A DNA stretch of 64,000 nucleotides from NCBI RefSeq assembly GCF_047372505.1, contig NZ_JBKBEU010000001.1:1054001-1118000 (forward strand), given 5' to 3'. Below, piece after piece: positions 9,006-17,887 of this stretch (its first letter is position 1; each line of letters opens with the position of its first letter). The stretch comes from Phaeobacter cretensis (GTDB lineage Bacteria; Pseudomonadota; Alphaproteobacteria; Rhodobacterales; Rhodobacteraceae). The position numbers and the translations under genes were made by a program. The notes beneath the pieces were generated by a model. That model ran no database searches. It saw only the letters and a list, made by a program, of their open reading frames with translations, and was not told the DNA's origin.

Positions 9006-11021
9006 CTATTTTGCCGCCAAACCGCGACCTTTCAACAGGGCGTCCACACCGGGCAAACGGCCGCGAAAGGCGGTGTAGAGTTCCGCTGGGTCACGCGAAC
9101 CGCCGGTAGACAGGATATGAGCCTCCAACGCCTCGGCGCGCTCACTGTCAAAGGCACCACCGGCCTCTTCAAACGCCTCAAAAGCGTCGGCATCCATCAC
9201 CTCTGACCACATGTAGCTATAGTAACCGGATGAATAGCCGTCACCTGCAAACACATGCGCAAAATGCGGCGTGGCGTGGCGCATTATGATGGCTTTGGGC
9301 ATACCGATCTTCTCCAGCACCTCAGCCTGTTTTGCCATTGGATCACGTGGCGCGGGGCCATCGTGGAAGGCCAAATCGACAAGCGCGGAAGCCACGTATT
9401 CCACCGTCTGAAACCCCATGTCAAAGGTCGAGGCAGCCAGCACCCTGTCGCGCATCTCTACCGGCATTGGCGCGCCGGTTTCTGCGTGGGTTGCGAATTT
9501 ACCCAAAACTTCCGGCACGTCCAACCAGTGTTCATAAAGTTGCGAGGGCAGCTCAACAAAGTCGCGCGCTACAGAGGTGCCGGAGATGCTCTCGTAGGTA
9601 ACGTTCGACAGCATCTGGTGCAGCGCATGGCCGAACTCGTGGAACAGCGTGCGCGCATCGTCATAGGACAGCAATGCCGGATCGCCCTTGGCGAAATTGC
9701 AAACGTTGATCACTACTGGCGTCGCCACCTCGGGGTATGTTGCCTGACTGCGCATCGCGGAACACCAGGCGCCCGAGCGTTTGGACGACCGGGCGAAGTA
9801 ATCACCGATGAATACCGCCACATGCTGACCGTTTCGCGTGACCTCCCAGGCGCGGCAATCCTCGTGATAAAGCGCAACATCCAATGGTTTGAATTCAAGT
9901 CCAAACAGACGGGTGGCACAGTCAAACGAGGCTTCGATCATGCGGTCCAATTGGAAATAGGGCTTCAACTCGGCCTCATCGAGGTCATGCTCCGCCTTGC
10001 GCCGTTTCTCAGCATAGTAGCGCCAGTCCCAAGGCTCTAGATCGCCGTTGATCCCATCGTCTCGCATCATTTTGTTCAGCACCTTGGCGTCCGCCTCAGC
10101 CTGTGCCTTGGCAGGCTTCCACACCTGCATCAAAAGATCGCGCACTGCTGACGGGGCTTTGGCCATCTCTGTTTCCAGCTTGTAGGCGGCAAACGTCTCA
10201 TAGCCCAAGAGCTTTGCACGCTCTTCGCGCAGTTTTAAGGTCTCGGCCGCAATCTCCCGATTATCACTCTCACCGCCGTTCGCACCACGGGCCGCCCAAG
10301 CTTCAAATGCGCGTTTGCGCAGATCGCGGCGGGAAGAGAACTTCAGAAACGGCGTTATGAGAGAGCGCGAAAGTGTAACTGCAGGGCCATCCAGCCCCTT
10401 TTCCTGCCCCGCGGCTCGTGCCGCCTCCACCAAGAACTGAGGCAGGCCGGTTAGGTCATCTTCGCTCAATGCCATGAACCAATCACGTTCGTCAGCAAGC
10501 AGGTTCTGGGTGAAATCGGTCCCCAGGATCGCAAGCCGCGATTTGATCTCCTGCATGCGGGCGTCTTCAGCCCCTTCCAGCGCAGCGCCACCGCGCACGA
10601 AACCGCGGTGTGTCAACATCAAAACGCGCTGCTGCTCATCGGACAAATCTTGCGTATTGTGTTGATCCCAAACGTATTTTACCCGCGCATAGAGCGCCTT
10701 GTTTGCGGTGATCGCAGAGAAATGCGCCGCCAGCTTAGGTGAGAACTCACGCTGAAGCGCTTCTCGCGCGGGATTACTGTCTGCCCCGGCCACGCTGTAG
10801 AACACAGACAACACCTGCTCGAGTTCTGGACAAGGCGCTTCTAGCGCCTCAATCACATTGGCAAATGTAGGGACCTCATCCGACTGGGCGATGGCGTCAA
10901 TCTGCGCCTTATCTGCGGCCAAGGCGATATCCAGCGCCGGGGCGAAATCACTGTCCTGGATCTGATCAAAAGGGGCAATTTCAAACGGCGTGTCCCATTG
11001 GGATAGCAGGGGGTTAGTCAT
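9006..11021 (-). CDS. M3 family oligopeptidase/dipeptidyl carboxypeptidase
   Basis: Zinc metallopeptidase of the thimet oligopeptidase family, 671 residues, which degrades short cytoplasmic peptides. The zinc motif HEFGHALHQ lies at about residue 455, with the downstream glutamate ligand in the region SGTSVARDFVELPSQLYEHW. Length and architecture match E. coli PrlC (oligopeptidase A) and Dcp; motif content alone does not separate them. There is no signal peptide. ATG 11021 follows a GGAGAATGTGTC site. It appears monocistronic. Confidence 0.92.
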   Translation of the reverse strand: MTNPLLSQWDTPFEIAPFDQIQDSDFAPALDIALAADKAQIDAIAQSDEVPTFANVIEALEAPCPELEQVLSVFYSVAGADSNPAREALQREFSPKLAAHFSAITANKALYARVKYVWDQHNTQDLSDEQQRVLMLTHRGFVRGGAALEGAEDARMQEIKSRLAILGTDFTQNLLADERDWFMALSEDDLTGLPQFLVEAARAAGQEKGLDGPAVTLSRSLITPFLKFSSRRDLRKRAFEAWAARGANGGESDNREIAAETLKLREERAKLLGYETFAAYKLETEMAKAPSAVRDLLMQVWKPAKAQAEADAKVLNKMMRDDGINGDLEPWDWRYYAEKRRKAEHDLDEAELKPYFQLDRMIEASFDCATRLFGLEFKPLDVALYHEDCRAWEVTRNGQHVAVFIGDYFARSSKRSGAWCSAMRSQATYPEVATPVVINVCNFAKGDPALLSYDDARTLFHEFGHALHQMLSNVTYESISGTSVARDFVELPSQLYEHWLDVPEVLGKFATHAETGAPMPVEMRDRVLAASTFDMGFQTVEYVASALVDLAFHDGPAPRDPMAKQAEVLEKIGMPKAIIMRHATPHFAHVFAGDGYSSGYYSYMWSEVMDADAFEAFEEAGGAFDSERAEALEAHILSTGGSRDPAELYTAFRGRLPGVDALLKGRGLAAK

Positions 11022-11104
11022 GACACATTCTCCTTTGTCAGAAGGCTATGCCTGCACCTGCCCATCGTCCAGAGCCTCTATCAGAACAATTTCACCAAAA
11101 TGCT

Positions 11105-11926
11105 CTAACGCTGTTGTTCGCGACGACGCAGATGCTTCTCCAGCCGCCTGAGCAACAGCGACAACCCAATCGTTAACGTAAGATAAATCACTGCCACCAC
11201 ATTGTAGGTTTCAAAATAGCGGAAGTTGCCCACCGCTGTCAGTTTGCCCAACTGGGTGACATCTGCAACGCCGAGCACAGACACCAGCGAACTGTCTTTG
11301 ACCAATGCGACAAAATCATTGCCCAACGGCGGTAGAATGGTCCGGATCGCTTGCGGAAACACCACCAGCCGAAACCGCTGCCATCGGTTCAAGCCAAGGG
11401 CCTTTGCCGCCTCAATCTGTCCCTTATCCACCGACTGGAGCCCAGCGCGAAAAACCTCTGAGATAAATGCGGAATAGGCAATCATCAACGCAATAATGGC
11501 CCGCCACAAGAGCGGGAAACTGCGGGTTCGGATTGGATCAGCTCCAAAGTAGCCTCCCAACCAGTTGCGCAATTCCACCAACGCCGGTGCCAGCACAAAT
11601 GCCACATAAAGCAGTAGAACAATGATCGGGATCCCACGCACCACTTCGATGTAAAATCGCGCTCCTTGACGGATCACCAACCAACGCGACCCTGCAGCTA
11701 GCGCGAGCCCCAACCCTAGCAACGAAGCCAGAGAAAAGCTGATAAGCGTAACGAATACTGTCAGCTGAACGCCGCGCATGAGTGTGCTGAGAATTGTGAG
11801 ATAAAGATCATCGGAGGCGACTCGCCAGATCAGCGTTGCACCGATCAGAAGCACTGCCGCTAACCACCAGGGAAAATCCTCGCTATTGCTCTCTGCCCTC
11901 CGCAACTTTGGCTCTTGTTCGCTCAT
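11105..11926 (-). CDS. polar amino acid ABC transporter permease
   Basis: Membrane subunit of a polar amino acid (HisM/GlnP-type) ABC importer, 273 residues. It has several membrane spans; the EAA loop reads EAAKALGLNRWQRFRLVVFPQ around residue 195 and contacts the ATPase. An earlier hydrophobic region contains VVRGIPIIVLLLYVAFVLAP, typical of this family. I chose ATG 11926 (MSEQEPKLRR) because it is preceded by a purine-rich GGGGCAGAG; a longer frame to 11995 would overlap the preceding gene's end. It follows the binding protein on the same strand. No ATP-binding subunit lies nearby, so it must be supplied from elsewhere. Confidence 0.9.
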   Translation of the reverse strand: MSEQEPKLRRAESNSEDFPWWLAAVLLIGATLIWRVASDDLYLTILSTLMRGVQLTVFVTLISFSLASLLGLGLALAAGSRWLVIRQGARFYIEVVRGIPIIVLLLYVAFVLAPALVELRNWLGGYFGADPIRTRSFPLLWRAIIALMIAYSAFISEVFRAGLQSVDKGQIEAAKALGLNRWQRFRLVVFPQAIRTILPPLGNDFVALVKDSSLVSVLGVADVTQLGKLTAVGNFRYFETYNVVAVIYLTLTIGLSLLLRRLEKHLRRREQQR

Positions 11927-11991
11927 CTCTGCCCCATAATGTAGAAATCCCCGGCACTTAGGCCGGGGATTGGTCGTGGTCGTGCGTCTGA

Positions 11992-12804
11992 TCAACCACC
12001 GAGTTTATATTCGAGGAACCATTTGGTGTTCAGCGCTTCAAGCGTTCCGTCTGCAGCCATCGACGCAATCGCTGCATTGAGCGGCGCGACCAAATCGCTC
12101 CCTTTCGGGAAAATGAAACCGAAATCCTCGGTACCCAGCGGCTCACCGACAATTTTGAGCCCTCCATCAGACGCCTGCACATAGCCATTGGCAGCCGTAC
12201 TGTCCGACAGAGCAAGATCCACATCACCGGTACGCAGCGCCTGAATGGCAGCGCCAAATGTTTCGAAAAGTTTGATGCGCGGGTTCGCCTCATCCCCATC
12301 AAGGATATCATAGACGGTCACGTAGAACGGCGTTGTTCCCGGCTGCGCACCAGCAAGAAGATCGGCATTTGCTGCAAACCCCTTGGCGTCTTCAAACCGT
12401 GTTTCATCTCCCGCCACTATCATCCGCATCTGCGATGTCAGGTAGCTGGCCGAGAAATCCACCTTTTCCTTACGGTCTTCACGAATGGTGATACCCGTCA
12501 TGCCCATGTCATACTGGCCGTCGCTAACCGCCGGGATCATCGCATCCCAACTGGTGGTTTCATAAACCACGCTGATATTGATCCGCTTGGCGATTTCTGC
12601 AACGGCATCATATTCCCACCCAATTGCATTGCCGCTGGATGGTTCAACAAACTGCAGCGGTGGATAGGCGTTCTCAACCGAGATCACCACTTCACGGCCG
12701 TCAAGATCCGGCAAATCGGCGGCCATGGCGCTATTTGCCAGTATGGCCAGCCCGGCAGCTGCCATCGCGGTTCTTAGTCCCGGTTGGGTCATTTCAAATA
12801 TCAT
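11992..12804 (-). CDS. amino acid ABC transporter substrate-binding protein
   Basis: Periplasmic binding protein of 270 residues, SBP_bac_3 family, for polar amino acids. A signal peptide ends near MAAAGLAILANSAMAA (about residue 28). The family signature GWEYDAVAEIAKRINISV is near residue 63 and QYDMGMTGITIREDRKEKVD near 97. ATG 12804 is preceded by GGGGAGGATAAA at ideal spacing. It is the first of a two-gene unit with the permease. The amino acid specificity cannot be read from the sequence. Confidence 0.9.
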   Translation of the reverse strand: MIFEMTQPGLRTAMAAAGLAILANSAMAADLPDLDGREVVISVENAYPPLQFVEPSSGNAIGWEYDAVAEIAKRINISVVYETTSWDAMIPAVSDGQYDMGMTGITIREDRKEKVDFSASYLTSQMRMIVAGDETRFEDAKGFAANADLLAGAQPGTTPFYVTVYDILDGDEANPRIKLFETFGAAIQALRTGDVDLALSDSTAANGYVQASDGGLKIVGEPLGTEDFGFIFPKGSDLVAPLNAAIASMAADGTLEALNTKWFLEYKLGG

Positions 12805-12857
12805 TTTATCCTCCCCTTTTTGTTATCCTATTGCATTGTCGGGTTCCGTCAGACTTT

Positions 12858-13961
12858 CTAAACGTTTGTGCAGTCGATCTGGTCACCACTATTAGCCGCA
12901 ATTCCTATGTCAGTCCCGCCCGCACAGATTGGACAATCGGCCTGCCCCCGCAGGCTTATCTTGCGGCTTTCTGCATATAGACCGTCATAGATCAGCATTT
13001 CACCACGCAGAACAGCGCCTGCGCCGCTTAGCGCTTTCAAGGCTTCTAAGGCCATCATCGCACCAATCACACCAGGCAAAGGCCCGACCACGCCTGCCTC
13101 AGAACAGCTGGGCGCTAACCCCGGCGCCGGTGCCTCCGGAAAAATGCACTGATAGCAAGGCCCGCTGACCGCAGGGTGAAATAGTGAAATCTGGCCTTCC
13201 CACTGAGACAAGGCCCCGGAAATCAATGGCTTCCCTAGTGCAACCGCCGTGCGATTGGCCAGATATCGGGTGTCGAAATTATCGGAGCCGTCAAGGATCA
13301 GATCATAGTCTTGGAACAGATCAGCCGCGATATCTGCGTCAAATCGGCGATAGTAAGGGCGCACCTCGACATAGGGGTTTTGCGCGACCATTGCGGCCTG
13401 TGCAGAGAACACCTTGGGGCGGCCGATGTCATCATCGCGGTGAATGACCTGCCGTTGCAGATTGGCGTTTTCCACGAGATCATCGTCGATTACCCCGATG
13501 GTGCCGACACCGGCTGCGGCCAGATATTGCAGGGCTGGCGCGCCAAGGCCGCCTGCACCGATCACCAACACACGTGCGTTGCGTAATTTCTTTTGTCCCG
13601 GACCACCAAGTTCGCGCAGAACAATGTGGCGCGCATAGCGTTCTAACTCGGTTTCGGAGAACTTGCTCGAACGCGACTGAGCCTGATCGCTAGCATCCTC
13701 GTTAGACTGAGCTCGGTTGCGCAGCAGACGCAGCCCCTGTCGATAGGCCAAGACCAGTACAATAACACCCGCCAACATCAGCCAGGGTGCAGCAGAACCG
13801 CCTGTGGCGACCCGCAACGGCGCGGTCTCGGGCAAGGTCAGATGCATCGCCAAAACCGCAAAATAAAGCACTGCCAGCAGGCTCAGCCGCAGCCTTCGTT
13901 CGAGACCCAGATACCGGCCGCCCCACCATATCAATGCGGCAAGGACAAAAATTGACAGCAT
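12858..13961 (-). CDS. moeB: MoeB/ThiF-type adenylyltransferase with membrane anchor
   Basis: E1-like enzyme that adenylates the C-terminal glycine of a small sulfur carrier (MoaD or ThiS) for molybdopterin or thiamine synthesis. The catalytic domain begins near residue 105 with ELERYARHIVLRELGG, then the nucleotide site VLVIGAGGLGAPALQYLAAAG, and DGSDNFDTRYLAN. Zinc is probably held by CYQC and CPIC. At 367 residues it is longer than E. coli MoeB (249) because the first ~85 residues form about three hydrophobic segments (FVLAALIWWGG, LAVLYFAVLAM, LMLAGVIVLVLA), which would tether the enzyme to the membrane. It starts within the dut stop (TGATG). Confidence 0.88.
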   Translation of the reverse strand: MLSIFVLAALIWWGGRYLGLERRLRLSLLAVLYFAVLAMHLTLPETAPLRVATGGSAAPWLMLAGVIVLVLAYRQGLRLLRNRAQSNEDASDQAQSRSSKFSETELERYARHIVLRELGGPGQKKLRNARVLVIGAGGLGAPALQYLAAAGVGTIGVIDDDLVENANLQRQVIHRDDDIGRPKVFSAQAAMVAQNPYVEVRPYYRRFDADIAADLFQDYDLILDGSDNFDTRYLANRTAVALGKPLISGALSQWEGQISLFHPAVSGPCYQCIFPEAPAPGLAPSCSEAGVVGPLPGVIGAMMALEALKALSGAGAVLRGEMLIYDGLYAESRKISLRGQADCPICAGGTDIGIAANSGDQIDCTNV

Positions 13962-14416
13962 CAGCCCTGCCCCGTGGAGCCAAAGCCCCCCGCCCCGCGC
14001 TGCGTTTCATCAAGCGTTTCTGCAAGCGCAAACCCAGCCTGCACAACTGGCGCGACAACCATTTGCGCGATGCGATCACCATGCAGGATCTCAAACGGCG
14101 CATCCCCTGCATTCATCAGGATCACGCCCAATGGGCCCCGATAGTCACAGTCAATAGTGCCCGGAGTATTGGGCAGCGTAATACCGTGTTTCAACGCAAG
14201 ACCAGAGCGGGGGCGTACCTGCACTTCATAGCCCAGCGGAATGGCCATTCGAAGCCCGGTCGGCACCAACACCCGTGCGCCGGGCTCAAGGGTCAGGCTC
14301 GCACGATCCGGAAGATTGGCTCGAAGATCCGCCCCTGCGGCCCCTGGTGTCTGGTAACTTGGTAGACCAAGTTCCCTATCTGCACTCTCGTCAAATGTGA
14401 CCCGGATCTCAACCAT
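13961..14416 (-). CDS. dut: dUTP diphosphatase
   Basis: Trimeric dUTPase of 151 residues that hydrolyses dUTP to dUMP and pyrophosphate, keeping uracil out of DNA and feeding dTMP synthesis. The five family motifs can be followed: AGADLRANL, RSGLALKHGI (PRSGLA), NTPGTIDCDYRGPLGVIL, DRIAQMVV, and the C-terminal RGAGGFGSTG. It lies between coaBC and moeB; pairing of dut with coaBC is common in proteobacteria. Length and motifs are standard. Confidence 0.97.
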   Translation of the reverse strand: MVEIRVTFDESADRELGLPSYQTPGAAGADLRANLPDRASLTLEPGARVLVPTGLRMAIPLGYEVQVRPRSGLALKHGITLPNTPGTIDCDYRGPLGVILMNAGDAPFEILHGDRIAQMVVAPVVQAGFALAETLDETQRGAGGFGSTGQG

Positions 14417-14477
14417 GTTGCGTCCTGTCCTTCTCTACCCGTCGTTCAAATGCACAGTGCGTCTTGTGGAACCACTA

Positions 14478-15674
14478 CTAGCCAATCAATGCTGTTGCGA
14501 TACGGTCAGCCAGTCGCCGGGCAACCGCATCCTTGTTCGTGCGCGGCCAACTCTCGGCACCGGTGTCCGAAATCAGAACCACCGCATTTTCACTGCCCCC
14601 CATGATGCCCGTCGCGGGAGAGACATCATTGGCCACGATCCAATCGCAGCCTTTGCGCAGGCGTTTGGCGGTCGCATTTTCCACCACATCATTGGTTTCC
14701 GCCGCAAAACCGACTACCAGCGCCGGGCGGCCATCCTCCAGCCGTGAAACTGTTTTCAGGATATCGGGGTTTTCTGCGAATTCCATCACCGGCAGGCCGT
14801 CTTTGGATTTCTTCAGCTTGCGGTCCGAGGCACTGGTGACACGCCAGTCGGCCACCGCCGCGGCAAAGACACCAGCGTCCGCAGGCAAAGCTGCAGCCAC
14901 AGCATCGGCCATCTGCCGCGCGGTCTCCACTGGCACGACCTCCACCCCATCGGGAGGCGCGACGCTGGCCGGGCCCGTGATGAAGACCACCTCAGCACCC
15001 AGATCGCGCAGAGCACGGGCCAGCGCCGTTCCTTGCGCCCCGGAGGATCGGTTGGCGATGTAGCGCACCGGGTCAATCGGCTCGTGCGTGGGACCAGAGG
15101 TCACGACAATACGCCGCCCCTTTAGGGGACCATCCGAAAGCTTCGCTACAATAGCAGCAACGATGGCTTCAGGCTCAGCCAGGCGGCCCGGTCCAAACTC
15201 ACCGCAGGCCATACCGCCCTCGTCCGGGCCAACAAGACTATGCCCATCCGCAAGCAGCGTGGCCAGATTGCGCTGGGTGGCCGCATGCTGCCACATACGG
15301 ACATTCATAGCAGGGACCAGCAGCACCGGCGTATCTGTCGCCAGCAAAAGGGTTGAAGCAAGATCATTGGCATGGCCATTGGCCATCTTGGCCATCAGAT
15401 CCGCCGTGGCCGGTGCCACGACCAGCAAATCTGCGCTGCGCGACAGCTGGATGTGACCCATTTCAGCTTCGGCTGTCAGATTAAATAGATCGCGGTGAAC
15501 GGCCTGACCCGCCAAAGCCGACACCGACAGAGGTGTCACGAACTCCTCGCCAGCCTTGGTCAGAACCGGCACAACATCGGCCCCCTGATCCTGCAGGCGG
15601 CGGATCAGCTCAAGCGATTTATAGGCGGCAATGCCACCGCCGATAATCAGAAGAATACGTTTGTTCGCCAGCAT
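14478..15674 (-). CDS. coaBC: bifunctional phosphopantothenoylcysteine decarboxylase/synthetase
   Basis: Two consecutive coenzyme A steps in one polypeptide of 398 residues. The N-terminal CoaC flavoprotein domain begins ILLIIGGGIAAYKSLELIRR, with the active-site His in the region SALAGQAVHRDLF, the PAMNVRMW motif near residue 122, and a substrate lid MACGEFGPGRLAEP around residue 155. The C-terminal CoaB domain begins at about 185 with RRIVVTSGPTHEPIDPVRYIAN and includes AAVADWRV and the CTP-linked NDV. Both active regions are intact. It shares strand and close spacing with dut. Confidence 0.97.
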   Translation of the reverse strand: MLANKRILLIIGGGIAAYKSLELIRRLQDQGADVVPVLTKAGEEFVTPLSVSALAGQAVHRDLFNLTAEAEMGHIQLSRSADLLVVAPATADLMAKMANGHANDLASTLLLATDTPVLLVPAMNVRMWQHAATQRNLATLLADGHSLVGPDEGGMACGEFGPGRLAEPEAIVAAIVAKLSDGPLKGRRIVVTSGPTHEPIDPVRYIANRSSGAQGTALARALRDLGAEVVFITGPASVAPPDGVEVVPVETARQMADAVAAALPADAGVFAAAVADWRVTSASDRKLKKSKDGLPVMEFAENPDILKTVSRLEDGRPALVVGFAAETNDVVENATAKRLRKGCDWIVANDVSPATGIMGGSENAVVLISDTGAESWPRTNKDAVARRLADRIATALIG

Positions 15675-15773
15675 TTGCTTATCCTTGCCGCAGATCCCGG
15701 CAAACTCTACTGCGCTGTGCCGCCAGTGTGAAACGGTTTTCGGCAGTAGATTTTCTGAAACTCTGCCCCGTTC

Positions 15774-16721
15774 TCATTGGAACGCCAAACAAGGATCGGG
15801 GCGAAAGAGTGCTGGTGCGTCTAATTCCACATCAAACGCCCCTGCTATTTGCCCGTCTTCGGATTGGCCAAGCGAGGCTATTGCCAGATCTGGTCGCGCC
15901 AATTGCAATGCGACCGGCGCACCTCGATCACGCCGCGCATGACCATTGCCGGTAATCACGATCACCGGACCCGCTGTTTGCTCCGACCCAGCAACCATTG
16001 ACTGCTCCAAAGCCATCGTAACACCTCGAGCAAGCTCCGCATCTCGCAACCGTTGCAGATCGACGAGAACCGGCAAAATCTCCGCTGGCACCGCATTGCA
16101 ATGGTTGGCCAGTTGATCCGCTTCGCGCATGGTTTGATCCGCCTTTGGTAAAGGTTCGGTCAAGCCATAAAGACCTGCATCAGGGCCAAAGAATGTTGCA
16201 ACCCCTATTTCCATCGCACGGCGTGTCTCTGCACGGGGCACCAATGCGCCAAACTGCACAGCTTTCGCTCCGGCGGCAAAAATGGGCTGATAAAGCGTAA
16301 AATCCGGCCAACCCGACTCCGCCCAGTCAAGCGCCTCAGCCAAAGCGGGACCATGATGCAGCAGCTCAGGGCTCAGTGAAGCGGCCTGCGCCTGTGTGAT
16401 CATTTCCCAGACCACCGCACTTGGCCGCAACTGGGCAACCAACTCCGCCTGCACTGCGTGATGGGCTGGGTTGTCATGGACCTCTCCCAGAAAGACCACA
16501 TCCGCATTTGCGAGTATCGGCAACACCTCTGTAACGGTTGTGACCACGATCGCGGATGTAGGAGCATCCGTCTCATTTTCAGTGGCGTATCCGGCATTGG
16601 CCAACGTACCCATGGCGACGACAGTGGCCAAGGACATCCGGCGCAGGCCGCCTCCGCATATAGCGAAGGCGCGCCCCAACCGGGACACGCCTTCGCCGAT
16701 AGAAATACTATTTTTTGTCAT
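15774..16721 (-). CDS. ChaN-like haem-binding/iron-regulated protein
   Basis: Protein of 315 residues of the ChaN (Cofac_haem_bdg) family; the Campylobacter member binds haem and is iron-regulated. The diagnostic motif VVFLGEVHDNPAHH is around residue 74, with VVWEMITQAQ about 30 residues later and VIVITGNGHARRDRG near residue 265. A long N-terminus ends in a signal-like segment (MSLATVVAMGTLANAGYA), so it is probably exported; I see no lipobox cysteine at the expected place. Its ATG overlaps the rpoH2 stop as ATGA, so it is coupled to that stress sigma factor. Haem binding is inferred from the family. Confidence 0.78.
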   Translation of the reverse strand: MTKNSISIGEGVSRLGRAFAICGGGLRRMSLATVVAMGTLANAGYATENETDAPTSAIVVTTVTEVLPILANADVVFLGEVHDNPAHHAVQAELVAQLRPSAVVWEMITQAQAASLSPELLHHGPALAEALDWAESGWPDFTLYQPIFAAGAKAVQFGALVPRAETRRAMEIGVATFFGPDAGLYGLTEPLPKADQTMREADQLANHCNAVPAEILPVLVDLQRLRDAELARGVTMALEQSMVAGSEQTAGPVIVITGNGHARRDRGAPVALQLARPDLAIASLGQSEDGQIAGAFDVELDAPALFRPDPCLAFQ

Positions 16722-17596
16722 AGAAGAAAGTTCTGAACCTCCCGCGAGCAGGTTTCAAGTGCTTTGCGCATTTTCTGCAAGGCACCCGCTTCAAGCTGGC
16801 GAACACGCTCCTTAGAGAGGCCCAGCTCATTGCCGAGGCTCTCTAAGGTACGCGGTTTTTCACACAATTTACGTGCAGTAATGATAAACCGCTCACGTTC
16901 ATTCAACGCTTGCATCGCCTCCAACAGCCAATTTCGCAGCTGCTTAGTGTCATGGCTCTCCTCAACCAAATCGGCAGCCTGCGCACGGTCGTCTTCCAGT
17001 GCTTCAATCCACTCCCGACCTTCATCCTCAGAGGATTGCACTGCATTCAGTGAGAAATCAGCACCTGCAAGCCGCCCATCCATCATCTGCACGTCACGCA
17101 AAGGCACGCCAATTTCAGTGGCTATTTTCTGGTGCAGCTGATGTTGATCCAGACGCGTTCCGTCGGACTGGGCCTGGCGTTCTAGCTGGGCCTGGACGCG
17201 CCGCATATTGAAAAACAAGGATTTCTGAGAGGATGTGGATCCGGTGCGTACCATCGACCAATTCCGCATCACATAGTCCTGGATCGAGGCCTTGATCCAC
17301 CAAACCGCATAGGTCGAAAAGCGCACCCCTCGGTCGGGATCAAACTTATCGGCGGCTTTCATCAGGCCTAGCCCCGCTTCCTGAATAAGATCGTTCATCG
17401 GTGCGCCGTATCGGCGGAACTTTCCGGCCATGGAAATCGCGAGACGCATATACGCGTTGATCAATCGGTGCAGCGCCTGCACATCGCGCTCATCCCGCCA
17501 AGCATAGGCCAGTTGCAGTTCTGTTTCTGCATCCAGCAATTCTGCTTTCATTGCCCGCTTGGGCAACGGGTTTTCGATCATGGTATCAAGTGCCAT
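16718..17596 (-). CDS. rpoH2: RNA polymerase heat-shock-family sigma factor RpoHII
   Basis: Sigma-70 family group 3 factor of the RpoH type, 292 residues. Region 2 contains APMNDLIQEAGLGLMKAADK and FSTYAVWWIKASIQDYVM; the RpoH-box-like segment is SSQKSLFFNMRR; region 4 has LGLSKERVRQLEAGALQKM. The N-terminus MALDTMIENPLPKRAMKAEL and the composition resemble the RpoHII paralogue of Rhodobacter, which serves the singlet-oxygen response, rather than RpoHI. I chose ATG 17596, preceded by GGGGAAGAAAA; the frame could open at 17638 but that would lie inside the likely promoter. A sigma-E-like promoter candidate lies just upstream. It is translationally coupled to the downstream ChaN-like gene. Confidence 0.92.
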   Translation of the reverse strand: MALDTMIENPLPKRAMKAELLDAETELQLAYAWRDERDVQALHRLINAYMRLAISMAGKFRRYGAPMNDLIQEAGLGLMKAADKFDPDRGVRFSTYAVWWIKASIQDYVMRNWSMVRTGSTSSQKSLFFNMRRVQAQLERQAQSDGTRLDQHQLHQKIATEIGVPLRDVQMMDGRLAGADFSLNAVQSSEDEGREWIEALEDDRAQAADLVEESHDTKQLRNWLLEAMQALNERERFIITARKLCEKPRTLESLGNELGLSKERVRQLEAGALQKMRKALETCSREVQNFLL

Positions 17597-17624
17597 TTTT
17601 CTTCCCCGTAGATGAATTTTGATA

Positions 17625-17654
17625 TTGTTACGCACCACCAGAGTATTTGGATCA
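17625..17654 (-). promoter_or_regulatory. candidate sigma-E (RpoE/ChrR-type) promoter of rpoH2
   Basis: Read on the minus strand: TGATCC (17654-17649), an 18-base spacer, then TAACAA (17630-17625), 28 bases before the rpoH2 ATG. TGATCC as the -35 element is the hallmark of promoters used by the Rhodobacter singlet-oxygen sigma factor RpoE, which is known to drive rpoHII there. Identification is by pattern and by the target gene; the -10 match is only moderate. Confidence 0.5.
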
Positions 17655-17887
17655 CTTCACCTGTGACACATTCCTAAAACTTGATCGGAACTGTCATATC
17701 TGACCAAAGCGGCGTCAAAAAAGTGCAAGCGCACTGCCACATCGGCCTATCAGTGGTGCAATCATCGTCTGAAAATCTGCGCCAGAATAAGCGCTAGCTT
17801 AGAAATGTTGACGTGCTCACATGGGGAACACATCTTGCGTTGCGCCGCACCCGTGGCTACCCATTCACGCAACACTTCGGTCTTATC

